Of a stretch of DNA of 40,407 nt, positions 1 to 8,899 are shown in pieces. The translations under genes were made by a program, and so were the position numbers. The notes beneath the pieces are model-generated. The model did not search any database. It saw only the letters and a program-made list of their open reading frames with translations, and was not told the DNA's origin. The stretch is from Planctomycetota bacterium (GTDB lineage Bacteria; Planctomycetota; Phycisphaerae; Tepidisphaerales; Tepidisphaeraceae): the NCBI GenBank assembly GCA_039182125.1, contig JBCDCH010000034.1:1-40407 (forward strand), read 5' to 3'. Each line of letters starts with the position of its first letter. Within the stretch, counting starts at the first letter, position 1.

Positions 1-1452
1 GGCCGCTGATGCGGCCGCGCGATTGGCTTCGAGGCTGGCGGTGTTGGCTTCGACACGCTTTTCGTTGAGCGGGTAGAACACCAACAGGACGGCGGCAAGG
101 GCCATCGGGACCGTCGGTAGCCAGCTCATCATCAGCACGATGCCCGACAGGGTTCGCTCGGACGGTTCGGTGTTGGCCTCGAATGCGAAGTAGGCCAGTG
201 TCCAGCCGGCAACGGCACCGCCGATGGTCCAGCCGAACTTGAACCCGAAGCTGGCCGCGGAATAGACCAGGCCGGTGGGGCGGTGGCCGTGCTTGAGTTC
301 GATCTCGTCGGCGACGTCGGCGAGCATGGCGTTTTTCAGGACGAACAGCGGTCCGGAGAACAGGCCGACGAGCGTCTGCAGAATCAGCGCGGCGAGGATG
401 GCGTCTCGTCCCAGCGGGTAGTGCAGCGCGCCGATGAGCGCGCTGAACGCCAGCATGCCGACGAAGACGATGCGTTTGCCGAAGCGGGCGGAGAGCGGGG
501 CCATGAGGGGCGTGCCGATGAGGCAGCCGACCGAGCCAAGCGCGAGGTAGATACCGGCGATGGATCCTTCGGAGAGGTCGAGGCCGAAGAAGTCGATGCT
601 TTCGCCGCGTACGCCGAGGTAGTACTTGACGTAGTACACGGCCGACGCGCCGCGGATCGAGATAAACAGGCACATCATCATGAACACGCCGAGCAGGATC
701 AGCCACGCCTTGGACGTGACCATGTGCTCGGCCTGGGTGAGGAGGGGCACCGGCGAGGCGCGTTTTTCTTCGACGACGCGTTCACGCATCACGAAGAACG
801 CGAAGATCAGCGCGACCACCGCGATCCCGGAGTAGAGGAAGGTCGTGTACTGGAAGCCCGCTTGCTTGGCGGCGAGCACCTGGTCGTCGGTCATGCCCGT
901 GTCGACGCCGCCGAGGGTTTCGACGAGTTTCAGCGTGAAGAGCTGCGCGAAGAGCGAGGCGACGAACGCGCCGAACATGTTCCACGACGCTAGCGAGGTG
1001 CGGACGATGGAATCGTTGGAGCTTACGCCGATCATCGCGCTGAGCGGGATGCCGACGGCGGTGTAGGTCAGGCCGAGGATGGAGTAGGTGACGTAGGCGT
1101 AAATGAGCTTGCCGGTATCGCCCAGCGGCGGGGTGGTGAAGGCGAGCACCCCCATGATTCCGAAAGGCACCGATGCCCAAAGCAACCACGGGCGGTATCG
1201 GCCCCAACGAGTCCGTGTCTTGTCGGCGAGAATGCCGACGATCGGGTCGTTGATCGCGTCCCAGAGCCGGGTGATCAGGAACATCGTGCCCGCTTGCTTC
1301 GCGCTGATTCCGAACACGTCGGTGTAGAAAAACAGCTGCAGCATCATGAAGAGCTGCCAGTAGGTGTTGATCGACAGTGCGGATACGGCATAGCCGGACC
1401 GCTCCATGAGCGGGGGCTTGGCGCTAAGCAGGGTTGAGGAGGGCTGGGACAT
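1..1452 (-). CDS. GPH-family (MelB-like) sugar:cation symporter, 3' end beyond the window
   Basis: This is an inner-membrane secondary transporter of the glycoside-pentoside-hexuronide family, which takes up sugars or oligosaccharides with Na+ or H+. Reading left from the ATG at 1452, 484 codons stay open to the window edge, so the C-terminus is missing. The family signature lies near residues 64-91 (WDAINDPIVGILADKTRTRW, then GRYRPWLLW). About eleven hydrophobic segments follow, with a central loop around residues 240-255. The gene follows the sulfatase by 62 bases on the same strand and probably ends the same operon. It would import sugars released by the secreted enzymes upstream. The family is clear; the substrate is inferred from context only. 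Confidence 0.9.
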   Translation of the reverse strand, partial: MSQPSSTLLSAKPPLMERSGYAVSALSINTYWQLFMMLQLFFYTDVFGISAKQAGTMFLITRLWDAINDPIVGILADKTRTRWGRYRPWLLWASVPFGIMGVLAFTTPPLGDTGKLIYAYVTYSILGLTYTAVGIPLSAMIGVSSNDSIVRTSLASWNMFGAFVASLFAQLFTLKLVETLGGVDTGMTDDQVLAAKQAGFQYTTFLYSGIAVVALIFAFFVMRERVVEEKRASPVPLLTQAEHMVTSKAWLILLGVFMMMCLFISIRGASAVYYVKYYLGVRGESIDFFGLDLSEGSIAGIYLALGSVGCLIGTPLMAPLSARFGKRIVFVGMLAFSALIGALHYPLGRDAILAALILQTLVGLFSGPLFVLKNAMLADVADEIELKHGHRPTGLVYSAASFGFKFGWTIGGAVAGWTLAYFAFEANTEPSERTLSGIVLMMSWLPTVPMALAAVLLVFYPLNEKRVEANTASLEANRAAASAA

Positions 1453-1514
1453 GCGAGAAAGCTCGGTCAGAAATCAGCGCCGGACGCGCTCGTGTGGGAA
1501 GTGACTGGCGGCGG

Positions 1515-2978
1515 TTATCCACGCTCGCCGAACCAGCGTTGCTGCCGGTAGCGTTCGAGCACATCGGCGTAGGCGGGATCATCGGCGAGATTGTGCCAGT
1601 CGTGCGGGTCGGCCTTGCGGTCGTACAACTCTTCGTCGCCGTTGGCGTAGCGGATGTAACGGAAGTCCTCATCGATGATCGCTTCGTTCTCGACCGGCTC
1701 GTGGAACACACGGGCAACGCCGTCCCAGGGCTGATCCGGGTCATCGAAAAGCGGCGTGATGTCCCGGCCTTCGAGGCCCTCACGCTCGGGCAGATCGGCC
1801 ATTGCGACGAGCGTGGGGTACAGGTCGATCAGGCTGACCGTGCGGTGGCTGACGCCCGGCTCAATGCCCGGCCCGATTACGATGAATGGCACACGCGTCG
1901 AGCGTTCCCAGAAGCTGAACTTGGTCCAGGCACCCTTCTCGCCGAGCTGGAAGCCGTGATCGCTGGTGACGATGAGATAGGTGTGATCCCGCGCCGGCGA
2001 GTTTTCGTAGGCGTCGAGGATCTGGCCGAAACAGGCGTCGGCGTACGTGGTCGAAGCGCGGTATGCCTCGACCGCATCATCCCACATGTTTTCGCGAACC
2101 AGCGACCGGTGCAGGTCCGTTTTGTTGGCCCACTTGAGTGCCGTCGGCGGCAAATCATCCGTGTCGTTTTCAAGATAGCCGGCGAGCGATTCGGTCGGCG
2201 TGTCGGGCAGGTCGTAGAGGTCGAAGTACTTTTGTGACGCGACGAACGGAACGTGCGGACGGAAGATGCCGCAGGCGAGGAACATCGGCTTGTCGGCGTG
2301 GGGTGATTCAAGGTGCTCGGCGATACGCGTGGCGTTCTTCCAGTCGCCGGTCTCGACGTCCTCGAAGTCCATGGCCTTCCACCAGAACGACTTGCCCCAC
2401 CATGTGCGGACTTGACCCTTGTGCCAGTTGTTGGGCCGCGGCTGGGGCCAAGGCGTGCCGTGCCTGATTTGGGCGTATTGATCCCACGACGCCCGGCGGT
2501 CGAGGAAGCGGTTCTGATTGCTGTTGGGTCGCCAGCCGTGATGGAAGATCTTGCCCGCGCCCACGGTGTGGTAGCCGTTTTCTCGGAAATGTTGAGGCAG
2601 TGTCACCGCATCACGCAGATGCGGAACCTCCCGGAAGTAGGTGTTGTTGTCCTGAATACCGGTGGTCGGCGGAAGTTGGCCAAGCAGGAAACTGGTCCGC
2701 GAAGGGTTGCAGACCGGTGCGTTGGTGTGTGCATTGGTGAAAACCAGACCCATCTCCGCTAGGCGGTCGAAGTTGGGTGTCTCCACGTCGGCACCAGAAA
2801 AGCCCAAGTCGTGGTTTAGATCGTCGACAACGACGAGTACGACATTGGGGCGGATCGTGATCGGCTCCACGGGCTCGGCCAGGGCAGGGGCCGTGCCGCT
2901 CAATAGCAAGGCGGTGGCGAAGACGATCCTGCGGGCGAGACGGCAGAGCGAACGTGAATGATGCAGGGCATACTTCAT
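1515..2978 (-). CDS. Secreted sulfatase, iduronate-2-sulfatase-like
   Basis: A type I sulfatase of 487 residues that should remove sulfate esters from a polysaccharide outside the cytoplasm. The first 35 residues form a signal peptide (basic start, hydrophobic core, cut after ALA near residue 34). The metal-binding start VDDLNHD lies at residues 51-57. The formylglycine signature C-N-P-S-R places the modified cysteine at residue 90. Downstream HGWRPN, SDHGFQLGEKG and a C-terminal segment rich in Asp and Trp fit the iduronate-2-sulfatase group. The ATG at 2978 is the only start that gives a full signal peptide. It lies 39 bases behind the preceding secreted protein. Activity needs a formylglycine-generating enzyme, which is not in this window. 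The exact substrate is unknown. Confidence 0.93.
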   Translation of the reverse strand: MKYALHHSRSLCRLARRIVFATALLLSGTAPALAEPVEPITIRPNVVLVVVDDLNHDLGFSGADVETPNFDRLAEMGLVFTNAHTNAPVCNPSRTSFLLGQLPPTTGIQDNNTYFREVPHLRDAVTLPQHFRENGYHTVGAGKIFHHGWRPNSNQNRFLDRRASWDQYAQIRHGTPWPQPRPNNWHKGQVRTWWGKSFWWKAMDFEDVETGDWKNATRIAEHLESPHADKPMFLACGIFRPHVPFVASQKYFDLYDLPDTPTESLAGYLENDTDDLPPTALKWANKTDLHRSLVRENMWDDAVEAYRASTTYADACFGQILDAYENSPARDHTYLIVTSDHGFQLGEKGAWTKFSFWERSTRVPFIVIGPGIEPGVSHRTVSLIDLYPTLVAMADLPEREGLEGRDITPLFDDPDQPWDGVARVFHEPVENEAIIDEDFRYIRYANGDEELYDRKADPHDWHNLADDPAYADVLERYRQQRWFGERG

Positions 2979-3017
2979 GACGGGTTTGGTCCGGGGGTTA
3001 CGCGAGAGGAGTCGACG

Positions 3018-5114
3018 TCAGTCCACCTTTTCAAGGCTGACATCGTCGAGGTAGTACGAGGTGGTTTTGTCGTTGATGCGGAAGCTGATATTGCCGACGG
3101 TGACGGTATCGTCGAACGGGATGTCGAACTCGGCTTCCACCTTGTTCCACTGCCCCGAGCCGACGTGGACCGGGTCGGACGAGTAGACGTTGCGACCGCC
3201 GGCGGTGGCGACGATCAGGTGGATGTTCGACCGGCCGGTCCCCTGCTCGAGGCGGACCCAGCCGGTCACGCGGTACTTGCCCGGGCCGTTGATGTTGAAC
3301 ACGTCGGGCACGCGCTGGGTGAAGCTATGCCAGCGCTGCTGGCGTTCGATGAGCTTGCCGGCCATCGCCCCGGAACGCTTTACGTCCGTCGAAGGCACGA
3401 CCCGCACCCGCCCGCCGTCGCCGGTGTACCAGCCCTCGGCCCCCAACTCGAAGTCGGCGTTGTGCACCTCCCGCAGGATGTACGGCACCTCCTGCGGTCG
3501 ATGCACCAACTCGTCCTCGCGGGGGTGTGAGAAGTACACGCCATCGGCCGGCGGCTGCTCGATCTGCAGCCGGAACGCGGCGGGCAACTTAGCACCGTCT
3601 CGAACGCGGATCACACCGTCTTCCAGCACCACTGGCCGCGCCTGTTGCGTCGACTCAAAAAACTGGTTCACGCCCAGGATCCCTATGCCCTCGACCTGCG
3701 TGCCGAGGTGGATCACCGCGTCGGCGTCGCGGATCACGCCCAGGATCTCGCCGGTGTATGGGTTCACGGCGGCGAGGGATTGCTCGTCGGCCACGGCGGT
3801 GGGACTCAGGTACACGCGGTTGTCGTAGTCCCAGAGCCGGTCCTCTACCGGCGTGACGTGCGAGTTTTCCCAGCCGGCGACAATGCGGATGAGCTTGAGG
3901 TCGTTGCTATAGGTGTGCGGGTTGCGGCGGAACTCCCGGGCGAACGTGCCGTAAGAGAAGAAGTTGCTGCCCCGCGTGGCGCACTCGCCGAAGATCACCA
4001 GCTGTACCGGAAAGCTGGGGTTCTTGGGGAACGCGTCGGCGGTGACGTTGCCCAGCAGGTTCAGCGGCCAGCCGTCGTCGGCCAGCTCTTTCTGGCTGAG
4101 GAATTCGAGCGTGGGCTTCTCGCCGACCATCGCGTCGCCGCGGATGCCGCCCAAAAGGTCGGACGTCACCGACGGGTGCCGGATGTCGGCGATGTGCTGG
4201 CCCCAATCCGACCACAGCGCCGCGGGCTCGTGCACGATCTTGATGTCGCGGTCGGGGAACTCGGCTTCGAGTTCGTTGTGCAGCCGGCCGAGGAAGTGGT
4301 ACCACCCCTCCTGCAACGTGGCGTAGTCGTACGCCATGCCCGGCCGAGCCACCGCAGTGCGCTCCGTGTCCGGCGTGCCGGGCAGCTTGCGGTTCGACGA
4401 CCAGTTGAACTCGTTCCAGATGTCGGGCACGTCGAAGGCCACGCCCTTGAATAGGTAGTTCTGCTCCGGCCGCTCCTGGGCCCGCACGTGCGCGACGATC
4501 GTCGCGACGTGGTCGTCGATCACCGCGTCCTGCTGGTAGTCCGGGCACGGCTCCCAGCGGTTGGGCACGCCGTCGCCCCAGGTCTGCAGCTGCGCCAGGT
4601 TGTGCGGGAACGGCCGGTCGGTGTTCGCCCAGGACTTGGTCGCCTCGAACTTGTCCTTGTAGGCTTCATAGACCCGCGGCGCCGCCTGCTCGAGCGCCCG
4701 GAACTCTCGCTCGTCGATCGCCCGCGGCAGCATCGGGTGCCGGCCCGTGATGTAGGGTGCCGCTTCCTTGGCCGCCGCCAACTCGGCGTCGCTGAACGCG
4801 CCGTCGACCAGGTGCTGGATGTGTTTGTGCGGGTCGTTGTAGTAGAAGAACAGGTCGGCCCGGTGTGGGCCTTCGTAGGTGTCGTGCTTCTGGCCGTGGT
4901 AGGCGTAGCGGTACCCCAGCCCGCGGGCCAGCCGAAGCTGCGGCCCCGGCTCGTCCTGCGGCCCGTCCCAGCCGATGCCGTGGATGTTCAGCCACCCCAT
5001 CGGCCGTTCATCGGGTTGGGCCATCGCCGGGCATGTCACAGTCAAGGCCAAGCCCACCCCAAGCGCAAGACACTTGAGGCGGGCAACGGTGGCGTGTCGG
5101 TAGTGTGTGAGCAT
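3018..5114 (-). CDS. Secreted 698-residue protein, putative glycan-active enzyme with C-terminal CBM-like domain (tandem paralogue A)
   Basis: I do not recognise the family. The ATG at 5114 gives a signal peptide (MLTHYRHATVARLKC followed by a hydrophobic run to AMA) and a length of 698 residues, identical to the paralogue upstream; a GTG at 5153 in frame is less likely. The N-terminal region carries LNIHGIGWDGP and RADLFFYYNDPHK. The centre has acidic motifs (FDVPDIWNEFNW, VHEPAALWSDWGQ, VIFGECATRGSNFF) that could supply catalytic Glu/Asp in a barrel fold. The last 150 residues (NADFELGAEGWYTGDG, then YYLDDVSLEKV) look like a CBM4/9-type jelly roll. It sits between its duplicate and a sulfatase, so a role in breaking down a sulfated glycan is a reasonable inference. 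Confidence 0.75.
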   Translation of the reverse strand: MLTHYRHATVARLKCLALGVGLALTVTCPAMAQPDERPMGWLNIHGIGWDGPQDEPGPQLRLARGLGYRYAYHGQKHDTYEGPHRADLFFYYNDPHKHIQHLVDGAFSDAELAAAKEAAPYITGRHPMLPRAIDEREFRALEQAAPRVYEAYKDKFEATKSWANTDRPFPHNLAQLQTWGDGVPNRWEPCPDYQQDAVIDDHVATIVAHVRAQERPEQNYLFKGVAFDVPDIWNEFNWSSNRKLPGTPDTERTAVARPGMAYDYATLQEGWYHFLGRLHNELEAEFPDRDIKIVHEPAALWSDWGQHIADIRHPSVTSDLLGGIRGDAMVGEKPTLEFLSQKELADDGWPLNLLGNVTADAFPKNPSFPVQLVIFGECATRGSNFFSYGTFAREFRRNPHTYSNDLKLIRIVAGWENSHVTPVEDRLWDYDNRVYLSPTAVADEQSLAAVNPYTGEILGVIRDADAVIHLGTQVEGIGILGVNQFFESTQQARPVVLEDGVIRVRDGAKLPAAFRLQIEQPPADGVYFSHPREDELVHRPQEVPYILREVHNADFELGAEGWYTGDGGRVRVVPSTDVKRSGAMAGKLIERQQRWHSFTQRVPDVFNINGPGKYRVTGWVRLEQGTGRSNIHLIVATAGGRNVYSSDPVHVGSGQWNKVEAEFDIPFDDTVTVGNISFRINDKTTSYYLDDVSLEKVD

Positions 5115-5154
5115 CGTTCTCGTTTCGTATTGGTCGCGTTGTTTTGGCGGCACT

Positions 5155-7251
5155 TCAGTCGATCTTGTCGAACGTCACGTCGTCGAGGAAGTAGGGCATC
5201 GTCGGGTGATCGATGCGGAAGCCGACACTCGCGGCGCCGGCGGTGCCGGTGAAGTTGATGTCCAACTCGGCCGAGACTTTGACCCACTCGCCGGGTTTGA
5301 GCCGGACGGGCGACGAGGAGAACGTGTTGGTGCCCTCGGCAGCGGTGCGGACCATGACGTGAATCGAACTGTCAACCTCGAAGTCCGAGCCTGCAGACTG
5401 CCGGACATAGCCGGTGATGCGGTAGGTGCCCGGGCCGTGGATGTTCAGCACGTCCGGGATACGTTGCGTGAAGCTGTGCCAGGCTTTGGTGCGTGCGATC
5501 AGCTTGCCCGAGAGTTCGCCGCTGCGGACGACATCGCTCTCGGCAACGACGCGGACGTCGCGGCCGTCGCCGGTGTACCAGCCTTCGGGGCCGAGCTCGA
5601 AGTCCGTGTTGTGTACTTCGCGGAGGATGTAGGGGACTTTCTGCGGCCGATGGACAAGCGCCTCGTGCTCGGGGTGGGAGAAGTACACGCCATCGGCGGC
5701 GGCCTGGTCGAGTTGCAGACGGAAGCCGAGCGGCAGCTTGACGCCGGGTTTGGGCTTGATCAGGCCGTCTTCGATCACGACCGGCGGTTCACCATCGACC
5801 GGCTCGAAGAATGCGTTGACACCACGCAGGTTGCCGGTCGGAGACACGCCGTCGGCCAGCTTGATCGCGGCGTCAGCCGAGCGGAGCGTGCCTTGGATCT
5901 CGCCGGTGTATGGGTTGACGGCGGCGAGGGATTGCTCGTCGGCGACGGCGGTGGGGCTGAGGTAGACGCGGTTTTCATAGTCCCACAGCCGAGCGTCTAC
6001 GGGTGTGGCGTTCGAGTTCTCCCAGCCGGCGACGATGCGGAGCAGGTTGAGGTCGACGCCGTAGGTGTGCGGCAAACGCTCGAACTCCCGGGCGAACGTG
6101 CCGTAGGCGAAGAAGTTGCTGCCCCGTGCCGCGCACTCCCCGAAGACGACGAGTTGGAGCGTGAAGCTGGGGTTCTTCGGGAAAAGGTCGCCGGTGACGT
6201 TGCCCAGCAGGCTCACCGGCCAGCCGTCTTCGGCAAGTTCTTGCTGCGTGAGGAACTCGAGCGTCGGCTTTTCGCCGACCATCGCGTCACCACGGATGCC
6301 GTCCATCATCTCCTCGGTGACCGACTCGTAAGGGATGTCGGCGATGTATTGGCCCCAGTCCGCCCAGATCGCGGCGGGCTCGTGAACGATCTTGGTGTCG
6401 CGCTGCGGGAACTCGTCTTCGAGCGCATCGTGCAGGCGGTCGAGGAAGTGGTACCAACCTTCCTGCAACGTGGCGTAGTCGTACTCGACGCCGGGACGCG
6501 CGACTGCGGTGCGGGCTTCGTCGGGTGTGCCGGGCAGGCCACGGTGCGATGCCCAGTTGAACTCCTTCCAAATCTCCGGCACGTCGAAGACCACGCCCTT
6601 GAACAGGTAAGCGTCGGCGGGGCGTTCCTGAGCCTTGACGTGGGCGACGATGGCCGCGACGTGTTCGTCGATCACCTCGTCACGCTGGTAGTCCGGGCAG
6701 GGTTCCCAGCGGGTCGCGTCGCGGTCGCCCCAAATCTGCAGTTGCGCGAGGTTGTGGGGGAATGGCTGATCGGTGTTGGCCCAGGACTTGGTGGCTTCAA
6801 GCTTGTTCTTGTACGCCTCGTAGACCCGGGGGGCTGCTTTGGCCAGACGCTCGAACTCGGGCTCGTCGATCGCCCGAGGAATCATGGGGTGTAGCCGCAT
6901 CGTGTACGGCGCCACTTCACGGGCAGCGGCCAACTCTTCCTCCGTGAAATCGTCCTCGACCGACGTTTGAATCTGTTTGTGCGGGTCGTTGTAATAGAAA
7001 AACAGGTCCGCGCGGTGTGGGCCTTCGTAGTGATCGTACTTCTCGCCGTGGTAGTTGTAGCGGTAGCCCAAGCCGCGGGCGAGGCGGAGGATCGGGCCTG
7101 GGTCGTCGTCCGGGCCGTCCCAGCCGACGCCATGGATGTTGAGCCAGGCGTTGGGGAGTGGATCCGGCGTCTCCGCGTCGGCTTGTCCGGTGACAGCAAC
7201 AGCAAGAACGGCAGCGGCGACAAGGCCGGGCTTAAGTCGTGAAAATGGCAT
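5155..7251 (-). CDS. Secreted 698-residue protein, tandem paralogue B
   Basis: This is the tandem duplicate of the next gene downstream, with the same length and motif order: LNIHGVGWDGP, RADLFFYYNDPHK, FDVPEIWKEFNW, VHEPAAIWADWGQ, VVFGECAARGSNFF, and a C-terminal CBM4/9-like domain (TDFELGPEGWYTGDG to YFLDDVTFDKID). A signal peptide occupies the first 27 residues and ends QADA. It is probably first in the leftward operon with paralogue A, the sulfatase and the symporter; the gap to paralogue A is 40 bases. The promoter should lie in 7252-7395, which holds a palindrome. Stretches near the centre and the CBM are almost identical, while the signal peptides and parts of the C-terminus have diverged. 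Function is unknown; a glycosidase or lyase is the best guess. Confidence 0.75.
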   Translation of the reverse strand: MPFSRLKPGLVAAAVLAVAVTGQADAETPDPLPNAWLNIHGVGWDGPDDDPGPILRLARGLGYRYNYHGEKYDHYEGPHRADLFFYYNDPHKQIQTSVEDDFTEEELAAAREVAPYTMRLHPMIPRAIDEPEFERLAKAAPRVYEAYKNKLEATKSWANTDQPFPHNLAQLQIWGDRDATRWEPCPDYQRDEVIDEHVAAIVAHVKAQERPADAYLFKGVVFDVPEIWKEFNWASHRGLPGTPDEARTAVARPGVEYDYATLQEGWYHFLDRLHDALEDEFPQRDTKIVHEPAAIWADWGQYIADIPYESVTEEMMDGIRGDAMVGEKPTLEFLTQQELAEDGWPVSLLGNVTGDLFPKNPSFTLQLVVFGECAARGSNFFAYGTFAREFERLPHTYGVDLNLLRIVAGWENSNATPVDARLWDYENRVYLSPTAVADEQSLAAVNPYTGEIQGTLRSADAAIKLADGVSPTGNLRGVNAFFEPVDGEPPVVIEDGLIKPKPGVKLPLGFRLQLDQAAADGVYFSHPEHEALVHRPQKVPYILREVHNTDFELGPEGWYTGDGRDVRVVAESDVVRSGELSGKLIARTKAWHSFTQRIPDVLNIHGPGTYRITGYVRQSAGSDFEVDSSIHVMVRTAAEGTNTFSSSPVRLKPGEWVKVSAELDINFTGTAGAASVGFRIDHPTMPYFLDDVTFDKID

Positions 7252-7319
7252 CGGTGGGTAGGGTTGGAACAGCTGCTGTTGGCGTGGAGGCGCAGCTCGA
7301 CGCCATTTGGCACATCATG

Positions 7320-7333
7320 CACAAATGTTTGTG
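7320..7333. promoter_or_regulatory. Palindromic operator candidate in the divergent polysaccharide-locus promoter
   Basis: CACAAA-TG-TTTGTG is a perfect 6+6 inverted repeat with a 2-base centre. It lies 69 bases upstream of the leftward operon start and 63 bases upstream of the rightward esterase start. The position and symmetry suit a dimeric repressor or activator (LacI/GalR type or similar) controlling both arms. No regulator gene is seen nearby, so the protein is unknown. Confidence 0.4.
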
Positions 7334-7395
7334 TTAGTCAAATTCGCTGATTTTCGGATGTGGCGATCGGGTAGCCATTGTGTATGCTTCCGCGC

Positions 7396-8895
7396 ATGTG
7401 GAACCACAATCCTCGCTTCACGCACCGGCTGATCGGTGCGCTTCTTGCGTGCTCTCTCCTCGCAGTCGGCTCTCGCGTCGCCGAAGCAGGTACGTCGATC
7501 GGCAGCCCGTTCTCGGATCACATGGTGATACAGGCGGAGTTGCCCGTGCGGGTCTGGGGCGGGGACACGGCCGGCACGGAGGTGATCGTGACCTTCGCCG
7601 GTCACGAAGCGATCACAACGGCCGATGCCGACGGGTACTGGGAGGTCGAACTGCCCGCCGTCTCGGAAGTCGGGCCTTATGAGTTGGTCGTCGCCGGCTC
7701 GGACACCATCACGCTCACCGATGTCGTCGCCGGCGATGTGTGGCTTTGCTCGGGCCAATCGAACATGGCCTGGCCTGTGAAAAACAGCGACAGCGCCCGT
7801 TGGGCCGTCCGCGAGAAGGCCAACCCGAACATCCGTTTCCTCACGATGCCCAACAACTCGGTCGACGCACCGGCCGACGAGGTCGACGTGTCGTGGGAGC
7901 TCGCCGGGCCGGACACCGTGAAAGACTTCTCGGCGGTGGGGCACTTCTTTGGCCGGCGCTTGCACATGGAAACGGGCCGACCGATCGGGCTGATCGACGC
8001 CTCATGGGGAGGTTCCAAGATTCGAGCCTGGGTGCCCGAGGATTCGCTGCGCGGCCATCGTTTGCACGAGGTGCTCGCCCAACGCAGCGACGAACAGGTT
8101 GCCGACTTCGAGCGACGCCTGGCCGATTACCGCGCCAACGGTCAGAAGGGCCAGCGCCCACGCCCCAACGGCGGTGGACCTCAGCACAAGCTCTCGCACC
8201 TCTACAACGGGATGATTCACCCGCTGGGCAATCTCCCCATTCGTGGCGTCCTGTGGTACCAGGGCGAGTCCGACGCGTGGATGCCCGATGACTATGCCAC
8301 GCTCTTCGACATGCTCGTCGCCGCGTGGCGGGATCAGTTCGGCGACGACGAGTTGCCGGTCTACTTCGTGCAACTGCCCAACTTCGACAACGGCAACGAA
8401 GACACTTGGCGTCGGTTCCGCGAAATGCAACGTCTCTACGTCGCCCGACCCGACGATGGCATCGACATGGTCGTGACCATCGACGTGGGTGACTCCAAGG
8501 ACATCCACCCACGAAAGAAGAAGAAAGTCGGCGAACGCTTGGCTTTTCTCGCGTTGCGTGACGTGTACGGCCAGGACATCCAGGCAGGCAGCCCGTTGCC
8601 GGTCTCGGCCACGGTCGAGTCCGACGGGGCGGTTCGCGTGACGTTCGAGAATGTCGGTGACGGGCTCAAGGTTCGCGGCAACAAGGACATTCTCGCATTC
8701 GTTCTTGTCGACGATACCGGGAAGGGCCACATCGCCACCGCCGAGATCGCCGGCCCCGACACCGTCCTCGTTCGCGCCGAGGGTGTCGAGGCGCCCACCA
8801 TCGTCCGCTACGCCTATCGCCCGGATCCGAAGGTGAACTTGGTCAATGCCGCCGACGAACCGGTCACGCCGTTCTCGATCGAGTTGGGCGAGTAA
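7396..8895 (+). CDS. Secreted carbohydrate acetylesterase, sialate O-acetylesterase (SASA) family
   Basis: A 499-residue SGNH-type hydrolase that should remove acetyl groups from a glycan. From the ATG at 7396 the first 31 residues form a signal peptide ending VAEA; an in-frame ATG at 7384 would add four residues. The nucleophile block CSGQSNMAWP puts Ser at residue 122. WYQGESDAW is the conserved second block, and DSKDIHP supplies the Asp-x-x-His pair. An N-terminal beta domain (residues 33-110) and a C-terminal beta domain are usual for this family. A hexamer TATGCT ends 7 bases before the 7396 ATG, so translation may be leaderless. The next gene starts four bases after the stop, so the two form an operon that is divergent from the sulfatase operon. 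Confidence 0.9.
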   Translation: MWNHNPRFTHRLIGALLACSLLAVGSRVAEAGTSIGSPFSDHMVIQAELPVRVWGGDTAGTEVIVTFAGHEAITTADADGYWEVELPAVSEVGPYELVVAGSDTITLTDVVAGDVWLCSGQSNMAWPVKNSDSARWAVREKANPNIRFLTMPNNSVDAPADEVDVSWELAGPDTVKDFSAVGHFFGRRLHMETGRPIGLIDASWGGSKIRAWVPEDSLRGHRLHEVLAQRSDEQVADFERRLADYRANGQKGQRPRPNGGGPQHKLSHLYNGMIHPLGNLPIRGVLWYQGESDAWMPDDYATLFDMLVAAWRDQFGDDELPVYFVQLPNFDNGNEDTWRRFREMQRLYVARPDDGIDMVVTIDVGDSKDIHPRKKKKVGERLAFLALRDVYGQDIQAGSPLPVSATVESDGAVRVTFENVGDGLKVRGNKDILAFVLVDDTGKGHIATAEIAGPDTVLVRAEGVEAPTIVRYAYRPDPKVNLVNAADEPVTPFSIELGE

Positions 8896-8899
8896 CACG

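Noticed and set aside
5107-6894. 595-codon plus-strand frame opposite paralogue B
   Set aside because: Shadow of the real minus-strand gene; Val/Asp/Arg-rich with no known motif.
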